The notes: generated by a model not told the origin, from the sequence alone. Shown: positions 1-9,690, counted from the first letter of the stretch. The stretch is 64,000 nt of DNA from Cellulophaga algicola DSM 14237 (GCF_000186265.1 NC_014934.1:4340001-4404000); one strand, 5' to 3'. A program made the numbers and translations.

Positions 1-1693
1 GGACCAACTTATCCTCACCGTTTTGCGGTATATGAAATGTTTTTGTACTATCTATTCCTGTGAACCAATATTTAGATACTATAGAATCTTTTTGCAGCCC
101 AAACATTGAAATTGGCACATTAGTGCCACTCTTATTTTTTAAGGTTACACTCAGAGAGTCTCCAACTTTGAGTACTTTTTTAATTTTAAAATCAATACGT
201 TCATTTGTTGTTACATATTCATCTAAAAACCAAGAAATATCTTTATCTACATTATTAGCGAGAATACGCTCAAAATCTTGAGAAGAAACCGGTCTAAGCT
301 TGTAGTTTGCATAGAAATCTTTAATGCTTTCATCTACTTTTTCTTTTCCTACATAGTTAGCAAGAAATGATAAACCGGCTCCAGCTTTATACCTGTTACC
401 AATTTTCTGATTGTATTTTAATAAAGAATCATTAGAGGTTATTAAAGGTTGATCAATATTTTTTCTTGCAGCATACATATACAAAATCGGATACTGTTCC
501 GCAAATTCCATCTTAGCAAGATTGAAATTTTTAAAACCCCATATATTGGATAACTTTCCTAATAAAGTTTGATTTGGATAATTCTCTTCAACATAAGAAA
601 TCATCATATAATTTATCAAAGCATCTGTAACCCAACGCTCTTTTCTAGGATCTAAAAATAATGTTTCATTAAAGAAATTACTTAATGCCGTCTTTAGATA
701 TTTCAATTCAAATTGAAATTGGTTATCGTAAGGCCTAATAAATGATGGAAGCTGATTTAAGCCGTATAATGGATCTTTATTATAATCTATAGTGCTAACA
801 ACCAATTCTGTATGCGGATAACTCCCCAGATGTTTGTATATATATTCTGAAACTTTATCAATGGCGATCGTTCTCGATATTTCGTCAAACTTAGATACAT
901 TGATATCTGTAACAACAGTTGCGTAATCTGTAATATGCTTAGTAAAATAGGAGATAGGAGATAGAATTAAACTACAGCTTTTTCTATAATCGCCCCTTAA
1001 ATTAACCTCCTTTAAACTATCTTTTCTAATTTCGTTCTCTTTTTCAAAATTAGAAATCACAAGTAGGTTACTAGGAAGCGTAAGCATTATATCTGTATTT
1101 GTAATCCCAGTATATAAATCTTCTAAATCTTTATTAGAGTATAAATGCCAAGAACCATCATAAACCGCAGGTGTTAAATACCAATCCTTAAGATAATATT
1201 CACCTTTATTATTATAACCAAATAATGTAAACTTATTTTGAGGAAGTTTTACTTGATAAGTCAATGAAAAAGTAGCATAATCATCTGGTGCAATTGGCTT
1301 ATTTAATTCAAGTTTTAAAATATCATGCTCTGGAGTGCGTTCCCAGTTGACTATTGAAAATTTTTCGTCTATAATACTATAAATCTTAGTATGACCTCGT
1401 TCTTCATCCTTAGCTAGATGAAAATTTTTCTTAAACTCTTCTTCAAAACGTTTTGCCAGCGGAGTATCTTTATTGCTATAGGCATTGGCCCAATCATTGA
1501 AATATAAGACACTCAAAGTGTCTTTAGAGCTGTTGTGGAATTTAAATTCTTGAATGATGTTTAGCGTTTTATGCGCTTCATTTAGTTTTGCGGTAATTTT
1601 ATTATAATGCTGACATGAAACTTTACTGCATGCTAAAAAGCACACAGTAAAATTTAACATCGCAATTAAGAAATTAGATTTCTTCACCCGCAT
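1..1693 (-). CDS. M1-peptidase-like lipoprotein, catalytic residues missing (partial, 3' end off window)
   Basis: I read an open frame from the ATG at 1693 to the left edge, 564 codons without a stop. The N-terminus is a lipoprotein signal (basic start, hydrophobic stretch, FLAC with Cys22), so the protein is probably membrane-anchored outside the cytoplasm. Layout resembles gluzincin M1 aminopeptidases: a beta-rich N-terminal part (about 55-260), then a helical middle. The segment ERWVTDALINYMM (about 352-364) sits where active enzymes have LWLNEGFASYF, but no HExxH precedes it and the third zinc-ligand Glu is replaced by Asp or Thr. The GxMEN exopeptidase motif is replaced by YGLNQLP (310-316). 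I infer a non-catalytic or altered family member. The C-terminus is outside the window. Fairly sure of the frame, moderately sure of the family. Confidence 0.72.
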   Translation of the reverse strand, partial: MRVKKSNFLIAMLNFTVCFLACSKVSCQHYNKITAKLNEAHKTLNIIQEFKFHNSSKDTLSVLYFNDWANAYSNKDTPLAKRFEEEFKKNFHLAKDEERGHTKIYSIIDEKFSIVNWERTPEHDILKLELNKPIAPDDYATFSLTYQVKLPQNKFTLFGYNNKGEYYLKDWYLTPAVYDGSWHLYSNKDLEDLYTGITNTDIMLTLPSNLLVISNFEKENEIRKDSLKEVNLRGDYRKSCSLILSPISYFTKHITDYATVVTDINVSKFDEISRTIAIDKVSEYIYKHLGSYPHTELVVSTIDYNKDPLYGLNQLPSFIRPYDNQFQFELKYLKTALSNFFNETLFLDPRKERWVTDALINYMMISYVEENYPNQTLLGKLSNIWGFKNFNLAKMEFAEQYPILYMYAARKNIDQPLITSNDSLLKYNQKIGNRYKAGAGLSFLANYVGKEKVDESIKDFYANYKLRPVSSQDFERILANNVDKDISWFLDEYVTTNERIDFKIKKVLKVGDSLSVTLKNKSGTNVPISMFGLQKDSIVSKYWFTGIDSTKTFHIPQNGEDKLV

Positions 1694-1701
1694 ATATTCA
1701 A

Positions 1702-2388
1702 TTAAAAATTTGGACTGTGAAGATGTCCTTTGTAGAAAGAGTCGATAATATCAACCACTTCTTCTTTAGTATCTACAATTTTAATTAAATCTAAATCTTT
1801 CGCACTTATCGTACCCATGGTAAGCATAGTACCTTTTATCCAATCCATTAAACCGGTCCAAAATTCGGTACCGACTAATATAATTGGAAATTTTTCAATT
1901 TTGTTAGTCTGAATCAATGTTATTGCTTCAAAAAGTTCATCTAATGTTCCAAAACCTCCTGGCATAACCACGAAACCTTGACTGTACTTTACGAACATTA
2001 CCTTACGTACAAAGAAATAATCAAAATCTAAGCTTTTATCACTATCGATATAGGGATTATCATGTTGCTCGAAAGGCAAATCAATATTTAAACCTACTGA
2101 TATTCCTCCTGCTAAATTTGCTCCGCGGTTACCGGCTTCCATAATTCCAGGACCACCACCCGTGATAACACCATAGCCAGCTTCTGCTATACTTTTAGCT
2201 ACTTCGATAGCTAATTGGTAATATTTATCTTCTTCTTTAGTCCTTGCCGATCCAAAAATTGAAACACAAGGTCCGATTTGACTCATTTTTTCGAATCCGT
2301 TTACGAATTCACCCATGATTTTAAATAAGGCCCATGAGTCATTTGTTTTTATCTCATTCCAACCTTTATGATGTTGTTCTTTTCTCAT
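1702..2388 (-). CDS. LOG family protein (TIGR00730 Rossmann-fold, nucleotide phosphoribohydrolase)
   Basis: 228 residues. The protein has the LOG/lysine-decarboxylase-like signature: GGGPGIMEAGNRGA at 77-90, an Arg-Lys pair at 128-129 and PGGFGTLDE at 143-151. Characterised LOG proteins hydrolyse cytokinin riboside 5'-monophosphate or other nucleoside monophosphates to base plus ribose 5-phosphate, and the PGGxGTxxE loop carries the catalytic Glu. It is soluble, with no signal peptide. It starts 63 bp after the uvrA stop on the same strand, and the M1-like lipoprotein gene begins 9 bp after its own stop, so a shared transcript is likely. Family assignment is firm; the physiological substrate is not known from the sequence. 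Confidence 0.9.
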   Translation of the reverse strand: MRKEQHHKGWNEIKTNDSWALFKIMGEFVNGFEKMSQIGPCVSIFGSARTKEEDKYYQLAIEVAKSIAEAGYGVITGGGPGIMEAGNRGANLAGGISVGLNIDLPFEQHDNPYIDSDKSLDFDYFFVRKVMFVKYSQGFVVMPGGFGTLDELFEAITLIQTNKIEKFPIILVGTEFWTGLMDWIKGTMLTMGTISAKDLDLIKIVDTKEEVVDIIDSFYKGHLHSPNF

Positions 2389-2451
2389 TTTATATTTATA
2401 ATCTTTAATATTATCTTTAAACTAGAATCTTTTTGTTAACTATTTTACTAT

Positions 2452-5286
2452 TCACAAACCTAATTCTTTTCTTAGAAACTTAGCAGTATAACTCTTTTTA
2501 TCTTTACAAACCTCTTCAGGAGTACCTTTTGCAACTAATTTTCCGCCACCTTTACCACCTTCGTAACCAATATCTATAATGTAATCTGCCATTTTAATCA
2601 CATCCATATTGTGTTCTATAACAACAATAGTATTCCCTTTATCTACCAAACGTTCTAAAACTTCCATAAGCACTCTTATGTCTTCAAAATGAAGTCCTGT
2701 TGTAGGTTCATCAAGAATATAGAACGTATTACCAGTATCTCTTTTAGATAATTCTGTAGCTAATTTAATACGTTGCGCTTCTCCGCCTGAGAGTGTTGTA
2801 GACTGTTGTCCCAAAGAAATATACCCTAAACCAACCTCCTTGATGGTGTTAAGTTTTCTATATATTTTAGGAATTAACTCAAAGAAGTCTACAGCTTCAT
2901 TAATGGTCATGTCTAGAACATCTGCAATAGATTTTCCTTTATACCTAATCTCTAAGGTTTCTCTGTTAAATCGTTTTCCATTACAGGTTTCGCATTCTAC
3001 GTAAACATCAGGCAAAAAATTCATTTCAATAACACGTAAACCTCCTCCTTGGCAGGTTTCACAACGGCCACCCTTTACATTAAAACTAAATCTACCTGGT
3101 TTATATCCGCGGATAGCCGCTTCAGGAGTTTTAGTAAATAAGGTTCTAATTTCACTAAATACACCTGTATATGTCGCTGGATTGGATCGTGGCGTTCTAC
3201 CTATTGGCGATTGATTAATGTCTATCACTTTATCAATATGCTCTAAGCCTGTAATTTTCTTATACGGCATTGGTTTCTTAACACCATTAAAGTAATGTGC
3301 ATTCATGATAGGGTAGAGGGTCTCATTAATTAAGGTAGACTTACCACTACCTGAAACACCGGTAACACCAATTAACTCTCCTAACGGAAATGTTACGGTA
3401 ACATTTTTTAAATTATTTCCTGTACATCCTGTTAAGGTTATTTTTTTACCATTCCCTTTTCTACGCTCTTTTGGAATTTCAATTTTTCTTTTGCCAGAGA
3501 TATAATCTGCGGTAAGGGTATCAAAATTCTTTAAATCTTCAGGTTTCCCTTCTGATATAATTTCCCCACCGTATTTACCTGCTTTCGGACCAATATCAAT
3601 GACATGATCTGCTCGTTCTATCATATCTTTATCGTGTTCTACCACAATAACAGAATTCCCTAAATCACGAAGGGCTTCCAATGATTTTATCAAGCGCTCA
3701 TTATCACGTTGATGTAAACCAATACTAGGTTCATCTAAAATATAAAGTACACCTACCAATTGTGATCCTATCTGGGTAGCCAAACGAATACGTTGTGCTT
3801 CTCCTCCAGAAAGTGATTTAGAACTTCTATTTAAGGACAAATAATCTAGCCCCACATCCAATAAAAATTGAACCCGGGTACTAATCTCTTTTATAATTTC
3901 TTCGGCTATTATTAGCTGATTTCCTTCAATCTTAGTTGGGAGTTTTTTAAAAAATTCAGCCAGTTCAAAAATATCTAAATGCGCCAATTGTGCAATATTT
4001 TTGTCATCAACCTTAAAGTTCAATGATTCTTTTCGCAAACGAGAACCATCACATGTTGGACAGGTAATTTTGTCCATATACTCTTTTGCCCAACGTTTTA
4101 TTGAGGTAGAATCTGCTTCATTAAACTGATTCGTAATAAAATTTGAAATTCCCTCATAATCAATTTTATACGTACGTTTAACACCTAGCGTTTTAGAATC
4201 TAAATCAAAACTCTCTACCGTACCGTTTAAAAGTACGTTTATGGCTTCGTCAGAAATTTTCTCTATTGGCGTATTGATATCAAATTTATAACGTTGGCCA
4301 ATGGTATCTATTTGCTTAAAAGCCCAGGAACTTTTATACTCTCCGAGTGGTGCTATACCGCCCGCTTTAATGCTTAACTTTTTATTTGGAAATATCTTCT
4401 TTTCATTTACTTGGTACACATGCCCCAATCCACTACAGTGTGAACACATTCCTTTTGGAGAGTTGAATGAAAATGTATTTGGTTCTGGATTTGGATATGA
4501 AATGCCCGTAGTAGGGCACATTAAATCTCTACTAAAATAACGCGCAACTTTTTCACCTTCTTCTAAAACCATCAACACATTCTCACCGCTATACATTGCC
4601 GTATTTATGGTTTCTGAAAGTCGTTTATCAAAATCTTCCGTATCGATAACTTTAAGACGGTCTATAACAATTTCAATATCATGAACCTTGTAACGATCCA
4701 CTTTCATGCCTTTGGTAATATCAACTATAACACCATCTACCCGAACTTTTACAAACCCTTGCTTTGCAATTTGCTCAAACAATTCTCTATAATGCCCTTT
4801 TCTTGATCTAATAACAGGCGCCAGAATATTAATTTTCTTCTGATCATAATCCTTCTTTATCAAACCTCGAATTTGGTCGTCATTATAACTCACCATTTTT
4901 TCACCCGTGTTATAACTATAAGCATCACCCGCTCGAGCATATAACAAACGTAAAAAATCGTAAATTTCTGTAATGGTCCCTACCGTAGAACGGGGAGATT
5001 TAGAAGTCGTTTTTTGTTCAATCGCAATAACTGGAGATAGGCCGTCAATTTTATCAACATCAGGACGCTCTAAGCCGCCTAAAAACTGTCGTGCATAGGC
5101 AGAGAAAGTTTCTATATACCTTCTTTGGCCTTCTGCGTAAATAGTATCAAAAGCTAAGGATGATTTTCCACTACCAGAAAGTCCAGTAATTACCACTAAC
5201 TTTTCTCGAGGAATTGTAATGTCTATATTTTTAAGATTATGCACGCGTGCGCCCTTAACCTCTATATTCTCTTCGTAATTTATCAT
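2452..5286 (-). CDS. uvrA: Excinuclease ABC subunit A
   Basis: 944 residues, normal length for UvrA, the damage-recognition ATPase of nucleotide excision repair. Two ABC ATPase halves are visible: Walker [10 protein letters not shown] near the N-terminus and GVSGSGKST in the second half, each followed by an [12 protein letters not shown] or [12 protein letters not shown] signature and an ILDEP Walker B. Zinc modules appear as CPTTG...CSHCSG, CPTCDG and CETCQGGG...CETCNG. I chose the ATG at 5286 rather than the in-frame TTG at 5301, because a TAnnTTTG -7 box on this strand (5312-5305) puts the transcript start near 5298. Probably first gene of the uvrA-LOG-M1-like transcript. Confidence 0.97.
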   Translation of the reverse strand: MINYEENIEVKGARVHNLKNIDITIPREKLVVITGLSGSGKSSLAFDTIYAEGQRRYIETFSAYARQFLGGLERPDVDKIDGLSPVIAIEQKTTSKSPRSTVGTITEIYDFLRLLYARAGDAYSYNTGEKMVSYNDDQIRGLIKKDYDQKKINILAPVIRSRKGHYRELFEQIAKQGFVKVRVDGVIVDITKGMKVDRYKVHDIEIVIDRLKVIDTEDFDKRLSETINTAMYSGENVLMVLEEGEKVARYFSRDLMCPTTGISYPNPEPNTFSFNSPKGMCSHCSGLGHVYQVNEKKIFPNKKLSIKAGGIAPLGEYKSSWAFKQIDTIGQRYKFDINTPIEKISDEAINVLLNGTVESFDLDSKTLGVKRTYKIDYEGISNFITNQFNEADSTSIKRWAKEYMDKITCPTCDGSRLRKESLNFKVDDKNIAQLAHLDIFELAEFFKKLPTKIEGNQLIIAEEIIKEISTRVQFLLDVGLDYLSLNRSSKSLSGGEAQRIRLATQIGSQLVGVLYILDEPSIGLHQRDNERLIKSLEALRDLGNSVIVVEHDKDMIERADHVIDIGPKAGKYGGEIISEGKPEDLKNFDTLTADYISGKRKIEIPKERRKGNGKKITLTGCTGNNLKNVTVTFPLGELIGVTGVSGSGKSTLINETLYPIMNAHYFNGVKKPMPYKKITGLEHIDKVIDINQSPIGRTPRSNPATYTGVFSEIRTLFTKTPEAAIRGYKPGRFSFNVKGGRCETCQGGGLRVIEMNFLPDVYVECETCNGKRFNRETLEIRYKGKSIADVLDMTINEAVDFFELIPKIYRKLNTIKEVGLGYISLGQQSTTLSGGEAQRIKLATELSKRDTGNTFYILDEPTTGLHFEDIRVLMEVLERLVDKGNTIVVIEHNMDVIKMADYIIDIGYEGGKGGGKLVAKGTPEEVCKDKKSYTAKFLRKELGL

Positions 5287-5304
5287 TTTCTTTTTCTGCA
5301 ACTA

Positions 5305-5312
5305 CAAAAATA
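5305..5312 (-). promoter_or_regulatory. Putative -7 box of uvrA (TATTTTTG)
   Basis: On the minus strand these bases match the Bacteroidota -7 consensus TAnnTTTG, 18 bp before the uvrA ATG. No good TTTG -33 element was seen at the usual distance. Such matches occur by chance in AT-rich DNA; the position is what supports it. Confidence 0.45.
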
Positions 5313-5411
5313 CAATTTTGATAGCTAATTTTATAGTCGACTTTATTTAGTTTTTTGTGATTCGAAAAGCTTAACATAAATTAGCATTTCAAAACTTCAA
5401 TTTTTAGAAAT

Positions 5412-5939
5412 ATGCAATTATTAGGAATCGGTTCAAGAATAAAACATGCAGAATATGGGTCTGGTGTAGTTACCAACGTAACCTCTAAACATTATTGGGT
5501 TACTTTTATAGAAAACGGATTAGAAACTATTGCTATTAATGCTGATTTTGAGGTAATTGAAGCCTTAGAGGATGAAGTAGATACCATTAGTTTTTCTGAG
5601 GTAGAGAACTCTTTAATTTCAATTTTAAGAAAATGGAGCGATACCAGTTCTATAACTCCTATAGCTGATAAATGGCGTGGAGGAACTCTTTTACTTCAAC
5701 CAGGAGATGCTAGTTTGAGTGATAAAGAAGTCCCAATTGACACCTTTTTTCATAAAATAGTCATGGTTCGTGACCGAATTAGAGTAATGGAACAGAAAAT
5801 AAATGCAAGCAAGAATTTGGATGATCAAGAAAAAATAGATTTACAACAATATGTTACACGTATTTATGGAAGTTTAACCACCTTTAATGTACTATTTAAA
5901 AACTCAAGTGATCATTTTGTAGGGGATAAGTCTAAATAG
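5412..5939 (+). CDS. Conserved hypothetical protein with KOW/SH3-like N-terminus
   Basis: 175 residues, soluble, no signal peptide. The first 50 residues (IGSRIKHAEYGSGVVTNV, then YWVTFIENG) look like a small KOW/SH3-type beta-barrel of the kind seen in UvrD- or MutS2-like C-terminal modules. The rest is acidic and helical with a conserved-looking WRGGTLLLQPGD segment (about 98-109). I recognise no function. It is divergent from uvrA across 125 bp, so the two may share a regulatory region, but a role in repair would be a guess. The ATG at 5412 is the first in the frame and directly follows AT-rich leader sequence. Confidence 0.8.
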   Translation: MQLLGIGSRIKHAEYGSGVVTNVTSKHYWVTFIENGLETIAINADFEVIEALEDEVDTISFSEVENSLISILRKWSDTSSITPIADKWRGGTLLLQPGDASLSDKEVPIDTFFHKIVMVRDRIRVMEQKINASKNLDDQEKIDLQQYVTRIYGSLTTFNVLFKNSSDHFVGDKSK

Positions 5940-6121
5940 TGATCCGTTCTCAGATAATAGTAGGTAATGGTTAATTCTTAATAATCAATAATCGGCTGTC
6001 TTCTGAGCATGGTTAATTTATCACCATCAAGCAGTTTGGAACGAACATATCAATGCGCATAAAATGTGCTCAAAGAACAAGAATTATTTATAAGAGATAA
6101 GCATTGGTTTTTTAGGAATGA

Positions 6122-6895
6122 CTAGACTGCTTTTTTCTCGCTTAAATATTTCCAGTACCGTTTTGGCACATGTTGCGTATGTAGTTTTAGATTTACTCTA
6201 GAAGCTATATTGGTGCTTTTAAAATAGTTGTTCCATAAATCTTGATATTCATATTCACCATCCGTAAATACATTACTTTTTTGAGTTTTATTACAGTGTA
6301 TGTCATCCATATCAAGTGTAATAAACTCAACCGTTTTTAAATTATAAAAGATGCCGTATTTACGTTTTACATCATAAATTAACCATTGCTGATCAGCATA
6401 CCTGCCTTTAAAATGTTTAGAAATTAAAGGCAATACATCAAAATCGGGTTCAATATAAGAAAAGTAAATAGCATCTTTTGTTAATTGAAAACGTACAAAT
6501 GCTTCCATACGGTGTTTTTCTCTCCCCACAGATTTTGCAAGTTGACTCACTTTTAAAACAATATCATCAGAAAAATTAAGATGTAACAATTCAGTCTTAG
6601 AAAATAGTTTTTGAATATACCGATAGAGTAGGAGCTCTATACCTTTTGTTTCACTCAAAAAAGCAAAATATATATTTTTAATTGCGGTATTATTTTTCTT
6701 CTGAATACCATTCCAAACCCTTTTGGACTTGGGAACATCGGTATATATTATTTCTGCATCAGAGAACAAACCACTTTGCGCATTTTTTTCTTTCTGAATA
6801 TCTGCAATACTTAGCTTTTGTTCAAATGCTTGAAATACAGCAGTTAAATAGCCATTAAAACTTCCATCGTAAATTAAAATTTTTGCTTCATTCAT
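6122..6895 (-). CDS. TIGR03915-type putative DNA metabolism protein (DUF4130)
   Basis: 257 residues. The N-terminal LIYDGSFNGYLTAVFQAFE and the C-terminal WxxYFKSxxIxxRxNxKLHxxHVPKRYWKYLxE block are typical of the TIGR03915/DUF4130 family. These proteins almost always accompany a TIGR03916 radical-SAM protein, and the pair is predicted from co-occurrence to act in DNA modification or repair. Here the partner lies upstream on the same strand (start 8435) with a 63-residue frame between them. No catalytic motif is visible that would define its chemistry. Expression is likely controlled from the operator array at 8447-8517. Confidence 0.88.
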   Translation of the reverse strand: MNEAKILIYDGSFNGYLTAVFQAFEQKLSIADIQKEKNAQSGLFSDAEIIYTDVPKSKRVWNGIQKKNNTAIKNIYFAFLSETKGIELLLYRYIQKLFSKTELLHLNFSDDIVLKVSQLAKSVGREKHRMEAFVRFQLTKDAIYFSYIEPDFDVLPLISKHFKGRYADQQWLIYDVKRKYGIFYNLKTVEFITLDMDDIHCNKTQKSNVFTDGEYEYQDLWNNYFKSTNIASRVNLKLHTQHVPKRYWKYLSEKKAV

Positions 6896-6933
6896 ATTTT
6901 CTATTTTTAATATATTTCCTAAAGAGGATTGTA

Positions 6934-7125
6934 TTAAGAACTAAGTTTATTATCCTCAAGTGCAGAGCTACTTACAACCCCTTGATTATTACTGTTTTTA
7001 TGAAAAAACAAACTAGCTCTCTTTATTAGATAGTTTTTGCTTCTACTTTTCAATTCAATAAGACCATACCCAAGGTTCAAAATTGTATTCCGACCTTTTT
7101 CTAAGTACGTAAATAATGGTTTCAT
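6934..7125 (-). CDS. Small hypothetical protein between the radical-SAM and DUF4130 genes
   Basis: 63 codons with an ATG start, 47 bp after the radical-SAM stop and 38 bp before the DUF4130 start, on the same strand. It is basic in its first half (LEKGRNTILNLGYGLIELKSRSKN) and rich in Ser/Asn at the end, with no membrane segment. I recognise no family. It is kept because it lies inside a compact operon, but it could be a chance frame. Confidence 0.4.
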   Translation of the reverse strand: MKPLFTYLEKGRNTILNLGYGLIELKSRSKNYLIKRASLFFHKNSNNQGVVSSSALEDNKLSS

Positions 7126-7172
7126 AATATATTGGTTTCTAGTGGTTGGTGCGGTAATGTTGTTTTTACCTC

Positions 7173-8435
7173 TTAATTAAATAAGGATAATTGCGCACTA
7201 TAATTAGTTCTAAATTTTCCTTGAGAATTTTGAAGAATTAACCCTTTAATTTGAATGGCTTGTAAGTCTTTATGAGCATAATCATTTCCACTACAGACCA
7301 TAAAATATTTAGCCCTATTCAAAGCAACTCCAATTTTTTTAAGGTGATCAAAAGTCAACTTTCTATACTTTCTTGCATTTATAATTTTATACACAGAATT
7401 CATCCCTAATCCCGGAATTCTAGCAAGCATTCGTGGTTCTGCTGTATTTATGTCTATAGGAAATTGAGCTAAATTTCGAAGCGCCCAGCTCAGTTTGGGA
7501 TCCACATCAATATCTAAATTAGGATGCGTATCATTCAGTATTTCTTTTACATTAAAACCATAAAAACGCAACAACCAATCTGTTTGATACAACCTATTCT
7601 CACGTAACATAGGTACTTGCGACCCAATTGCGGGTAACCTACTGTCTTCTGCAACAGGAACATAACCAGAATAATACACCCGCTTCATATTATAATTCTT
7701 ATAATAATGTGTAGCAGAATACATGATGTCTTTATCTGATTCTCCTGTGGCTCCAATAATCATTTGAGTACTTTGGCCAGCAGGCGCATATATTGGGGTG
7801 CTTTTTATAATCTTCTTTTCTGCTTTATACAAAAGAATTTCATTTTTTACCTTTAACATGGGCTTGGTAAAATCTTCATGCTTTTTGTCTGGAGCCAATA
7901 ATTTTAATCCTGATATGGTAGGCACTTCTATGTTTACTGACAAGCGATCTGCATATAAACCCGCTTCATACATCAGCTCATCACTTGCACCAGGAATAGA
8001 TTTTAAATGTATATACCCATTAAAATTCTCTTCCAAGCGTAATTTTTTAGCCACTGCAATTAATCGCTCCATCGTATAATCAGGGCTTTTGAAAATTCCT
8101 GAACTTAGAAAAAGTCCCTCGATGTAATTCCGTCTGTAAAAATTTATGGTAAGGTCTACGGCTTCCTGAATTTTAAAAGCAGCTCTTTTAATGTCATTAC
8201 TTTTTCTTGTTACACAATAGGCACAATCAAAAATGCAGTGGTTGGTCAATAGTATTTTTAATAAAGATACACAGCGCCCATCTTCAGTGTAGGTATGACA
8301 AATGCCCATTCCTGTGCTATCTCCAAGGCCTTTGTTTTTATTAGTTCTATTGCTACCACTACTGGAGCAAGAGACATCGTATTTAGCGGCATCGGCTAAA
8401 ATATTTAGTTTTTCTTTTATTCGTTCAAAGGACAT
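7173..8435 (-). CDS. TIGR03916 radical-SAM protein, putative DNA modification/repair
   Basis: 420 residues. The 4Fe-4S ligands are Cys67, Cys71 and Cys74 in NHCIFDCAYCVTRKSN, the CxxxCxxC motif of radical SAM enzymes. An additional Cys cluster lies at 23-56. The C-terminus (about 325-375: NTAEPRMLARIPGLG...INARK) is a helix-hairpin-helix-like DNA-binding element. Family knowledge: TIGR03916 is the constant partner of TIGR03915 and is annotated as a probable DNA modification/repair radical-SAM protein; the reaction is unknown. First gene of the minus-strand operon; its ATG lies 12 bp from the first operator copy and 117 bp from the divergent LexA-like regulator. Confidence 0.92.
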   Translation of the reverse strand: MSFERIKEKLNILADAAKYDVSCSSSGSNRTNKNKGLGDSTGMGICHTYTEDGRCVSLLKILLTNHCIFDCAYCVTRKSNDIKRAAFKIQEAVDLTINFYRRNYIEGLFLSSGIFKSPDYTMERLIAVAKKLRLEENFNGYIHLKSIPGASDELMYEAGLYADRLSVNIEVPTISGLKLLAPDKKHEDFTKPMLKVKNEILLYKAEKKIIKSTPIYAPAGQSTQMIIGATGESDKDIMYSATHYYKNYNMKRVYYSGYVPVAEDSRLPAIGSQVPMLRENRLYQTDWLLRFYGFNVKEILNDTHPNLDIDVDPKLSWALRNLAQFPIDINTAEPRMLARIPGLGMNSVYKIINARKYRKLTFDHLKKIGVALNRAKYFMVCSGNDYAHKDLQAIQIKGLILQNSQGKFRTNYSAQLSLFN

Positions 8436-8446
8436 AGTTCTTTTTT

Positions 8447-8517
8447 GTAATTACTCCAAAATTATGGAATTATTCCTAATTATGGAATTATTCCATAAAA
8501 TATTTTGGAATATGTCC
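8447..8517. promoter_or_regulatory. Operator array: four copies of an 11-bp palindrome GGAATTATTCC
   Basis: Two perfect copies of the odd palindrome GGAAT-T-ATTCC lie at 8466-8476 and 8484-8494. Imperfect copies lie at 8447-8457 (GTAATTACTCC) and 8507-8517 (GGAATATGTCC). Start-to-start spacings are 19, 18 and 23 bp. The last copy overlaps the putative -33 region of the regulator gene, and the first lies close to the expected transcript start of the divergent radical-SAM operon, as expected for an autoregulating repressor that controls both directions. That the neighbouring HTH/S24 protein is the binder is inference. Confidence 0.75.
8457..8464 (-). promoter_or_regulatory. Putative -7 box of the radical-SAM operon (TAATTTTG)
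   Basis: Matches TAnnTTTG on the minus strand, 21 bp before the ATG at 8435 and between two operator copies. No clear -33 element was seen. Confidence 0.45.
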
Positions 8518-8533
8518 AAAAGGTGTATATTTG
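8504..8533 (+). promoter_or_regulatory. Promoter of the HTH/S24 regulator (TTTG-N18-TATATTTG)
   Basis: TTTG at 8504-8507 and TATATTTG at 8526-8533 fit the Bacteroidota promoter pattern, with an 18-bp spacer. Its upstream half is overlapped by the fourth operator copy. The start codon at 8553 leaves a very short leader. Confidence 0.6.
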
Positions 8534-8552
8534 AGGGATTACGACTAGGACT

Positions 8553-9308
8553 ATGGAAAATGAAATTATTTTAAAACGCTTTATTGAAATCCGAAGAGAT
8601 TTAGGATTTACTCAAGCTGAATTTGCCGCTTTAATCGGCGTATCTAATACTACAGCAGATATTGAACGTGGTAGGACAAAACTTTCAGGTAAAGTTGTAA
8701 CAGAGCTTTTAAAGCAGTTTAAGATTAATCCGCTTTGGTTGTTTAACGAAAGTGATTCTAAATATATAGAGACTTCTCATACCAGCGTAATTCCTAAAGT
8801 AGTGACTGTAGACTCTGCAGATCGTGAGAATATGGTTTTAGTAAATGCAAAAGCTGCTGCAGGATATCCTCAAAATATAGCAGATACTAGTTGGTACCAA
8901 CAACTACCTGCGTTTGATTTGCCAATACCTGAGTTTAGAAATGCCACCTATAGAGGCTTTCAGGTAGAAGGAGATAGTATGTTGCCTAATTTAAGGCCAG
9001 GGGAATGGGTATTAGCAAAAGCCATTGAACATATTGATGATGTTACACCAAATAAAATTTACGTAGTGGTGCTACAAGATGCGGTTTTAGTGAAGAAAGT
9101 AATTAAAAAACCTAACTCTAATAACGTAACATTAGTTTCTTTAAATGAAAGCTACCCTCCGTATGAAATTAAACCTTTCCAAATTCAGGAAATCTGGCAA
9201 GTAAATAGTAAAATTACTTTTGGTGTAGATGCTACTACCGAAACAGGTCTTTTACGACAACTACAAGAATCTATGGATGAATTAAAAAGTCAGTTGAAGC
9301 GGGCGTAA
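8553..9308 (+). CDS. LexA-like transcriptional repressor (XRE HTH plus S24 peptidase domain)
   Basis: 251 residues. An XRE-type helix-turn-helix (about 6-55, FTQAEFAALIGVSNTTADIERG) is followed by an S24 domain with Ser142 in GDSM and Lys181 in VLVKKV, the catalytic dyad of LexA/CI-type self-cleaving repressors. An Ala-Gly bond in AAAGYP (103-104) is the likely self-cleavage site. Such proteins repress DNA-damage genes until RecA filaments trigger cleavage. The gene is divergent from the radical-SAM/DUF4130 operon over four palindromic sites, which suggests it represses itself and that operon. A phage-type CI repressor is the alternative, but no phage genes are nearby. The short C-terminal helix (ETGLLRQLQESMDELKSQL) may be a coiled coil. 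Confidence 0.9.
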   Translation: MENEIILKRFIEIRRDLGFTQAEFAALIGVSNTTADIERGRTKLSGKVVTELLKQFKINPLWLFNESDSKYIETSHTSVIPKVVTVDSADRENMVLVNAKAAAGYPQNIADTSWYQQLPAFDLPIPEFRNATYRGFQVEGDSMLPNLRPGEWVLAKAIEHIDDVTPNKIYVVVLQDAVLVKKVIKKPNSNNVTLVSLNESYPPYEIKPFQIQEIWQVNSKITFGVDATTETGLLRQLQESMDELKSQLKRA

Positions 9309-9690
9309 TGGTTAGAAGTTGATGATATATACTGGTTATCACACATTGCCTATAATTGGACTAAGCTACATGGAAAATTGAAAAGTAACTGGGTTACGGC
9401 CTAGATTATTATTCCCAGTGAATAGAGCGTCAAGAATCAAATGCTGTTTGAGCGATAACATAAATTTCTACTTCAAATTTTGCTCATTTTTGAGTAAATC
9501 TCAAATACTCTTACTGTTGGGTTTTTAAATTATAAATTAATATAGAAAGACGTATTTCTTTATTAATTTGTTTTAAGAATTAATATTATTTTAATTTTAA
9601 AAAATAATCGATCTATAAAGATTTGTGCTTATTAAAATAACATTAAAAATAGTATACATCAGTTAGCAAAACAGTAAAATCTTTGGTTGC
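9309..9690. other. Non-coding gap, no feature recognised
   Basis: About 380 bp of AT-rich DNA between convergent genes. I saw no coding frame of useful length, no clear terminator hairpin with a T-run, and no repeat. Confidence 0.6.

Noticed and set aside
5940..6121. Possible small gene between 5939 and 6122
   Set aside because: Short, no start with plausible composition, no conserved look; treated as intergenic.
8436..9308. Prophage CI repressor as explanation of the HTH/S24 gene
   Set aside because: No integrase, Cro-like or phage structural genes nearby, and the divergent partners are DNA-repair-type genes.
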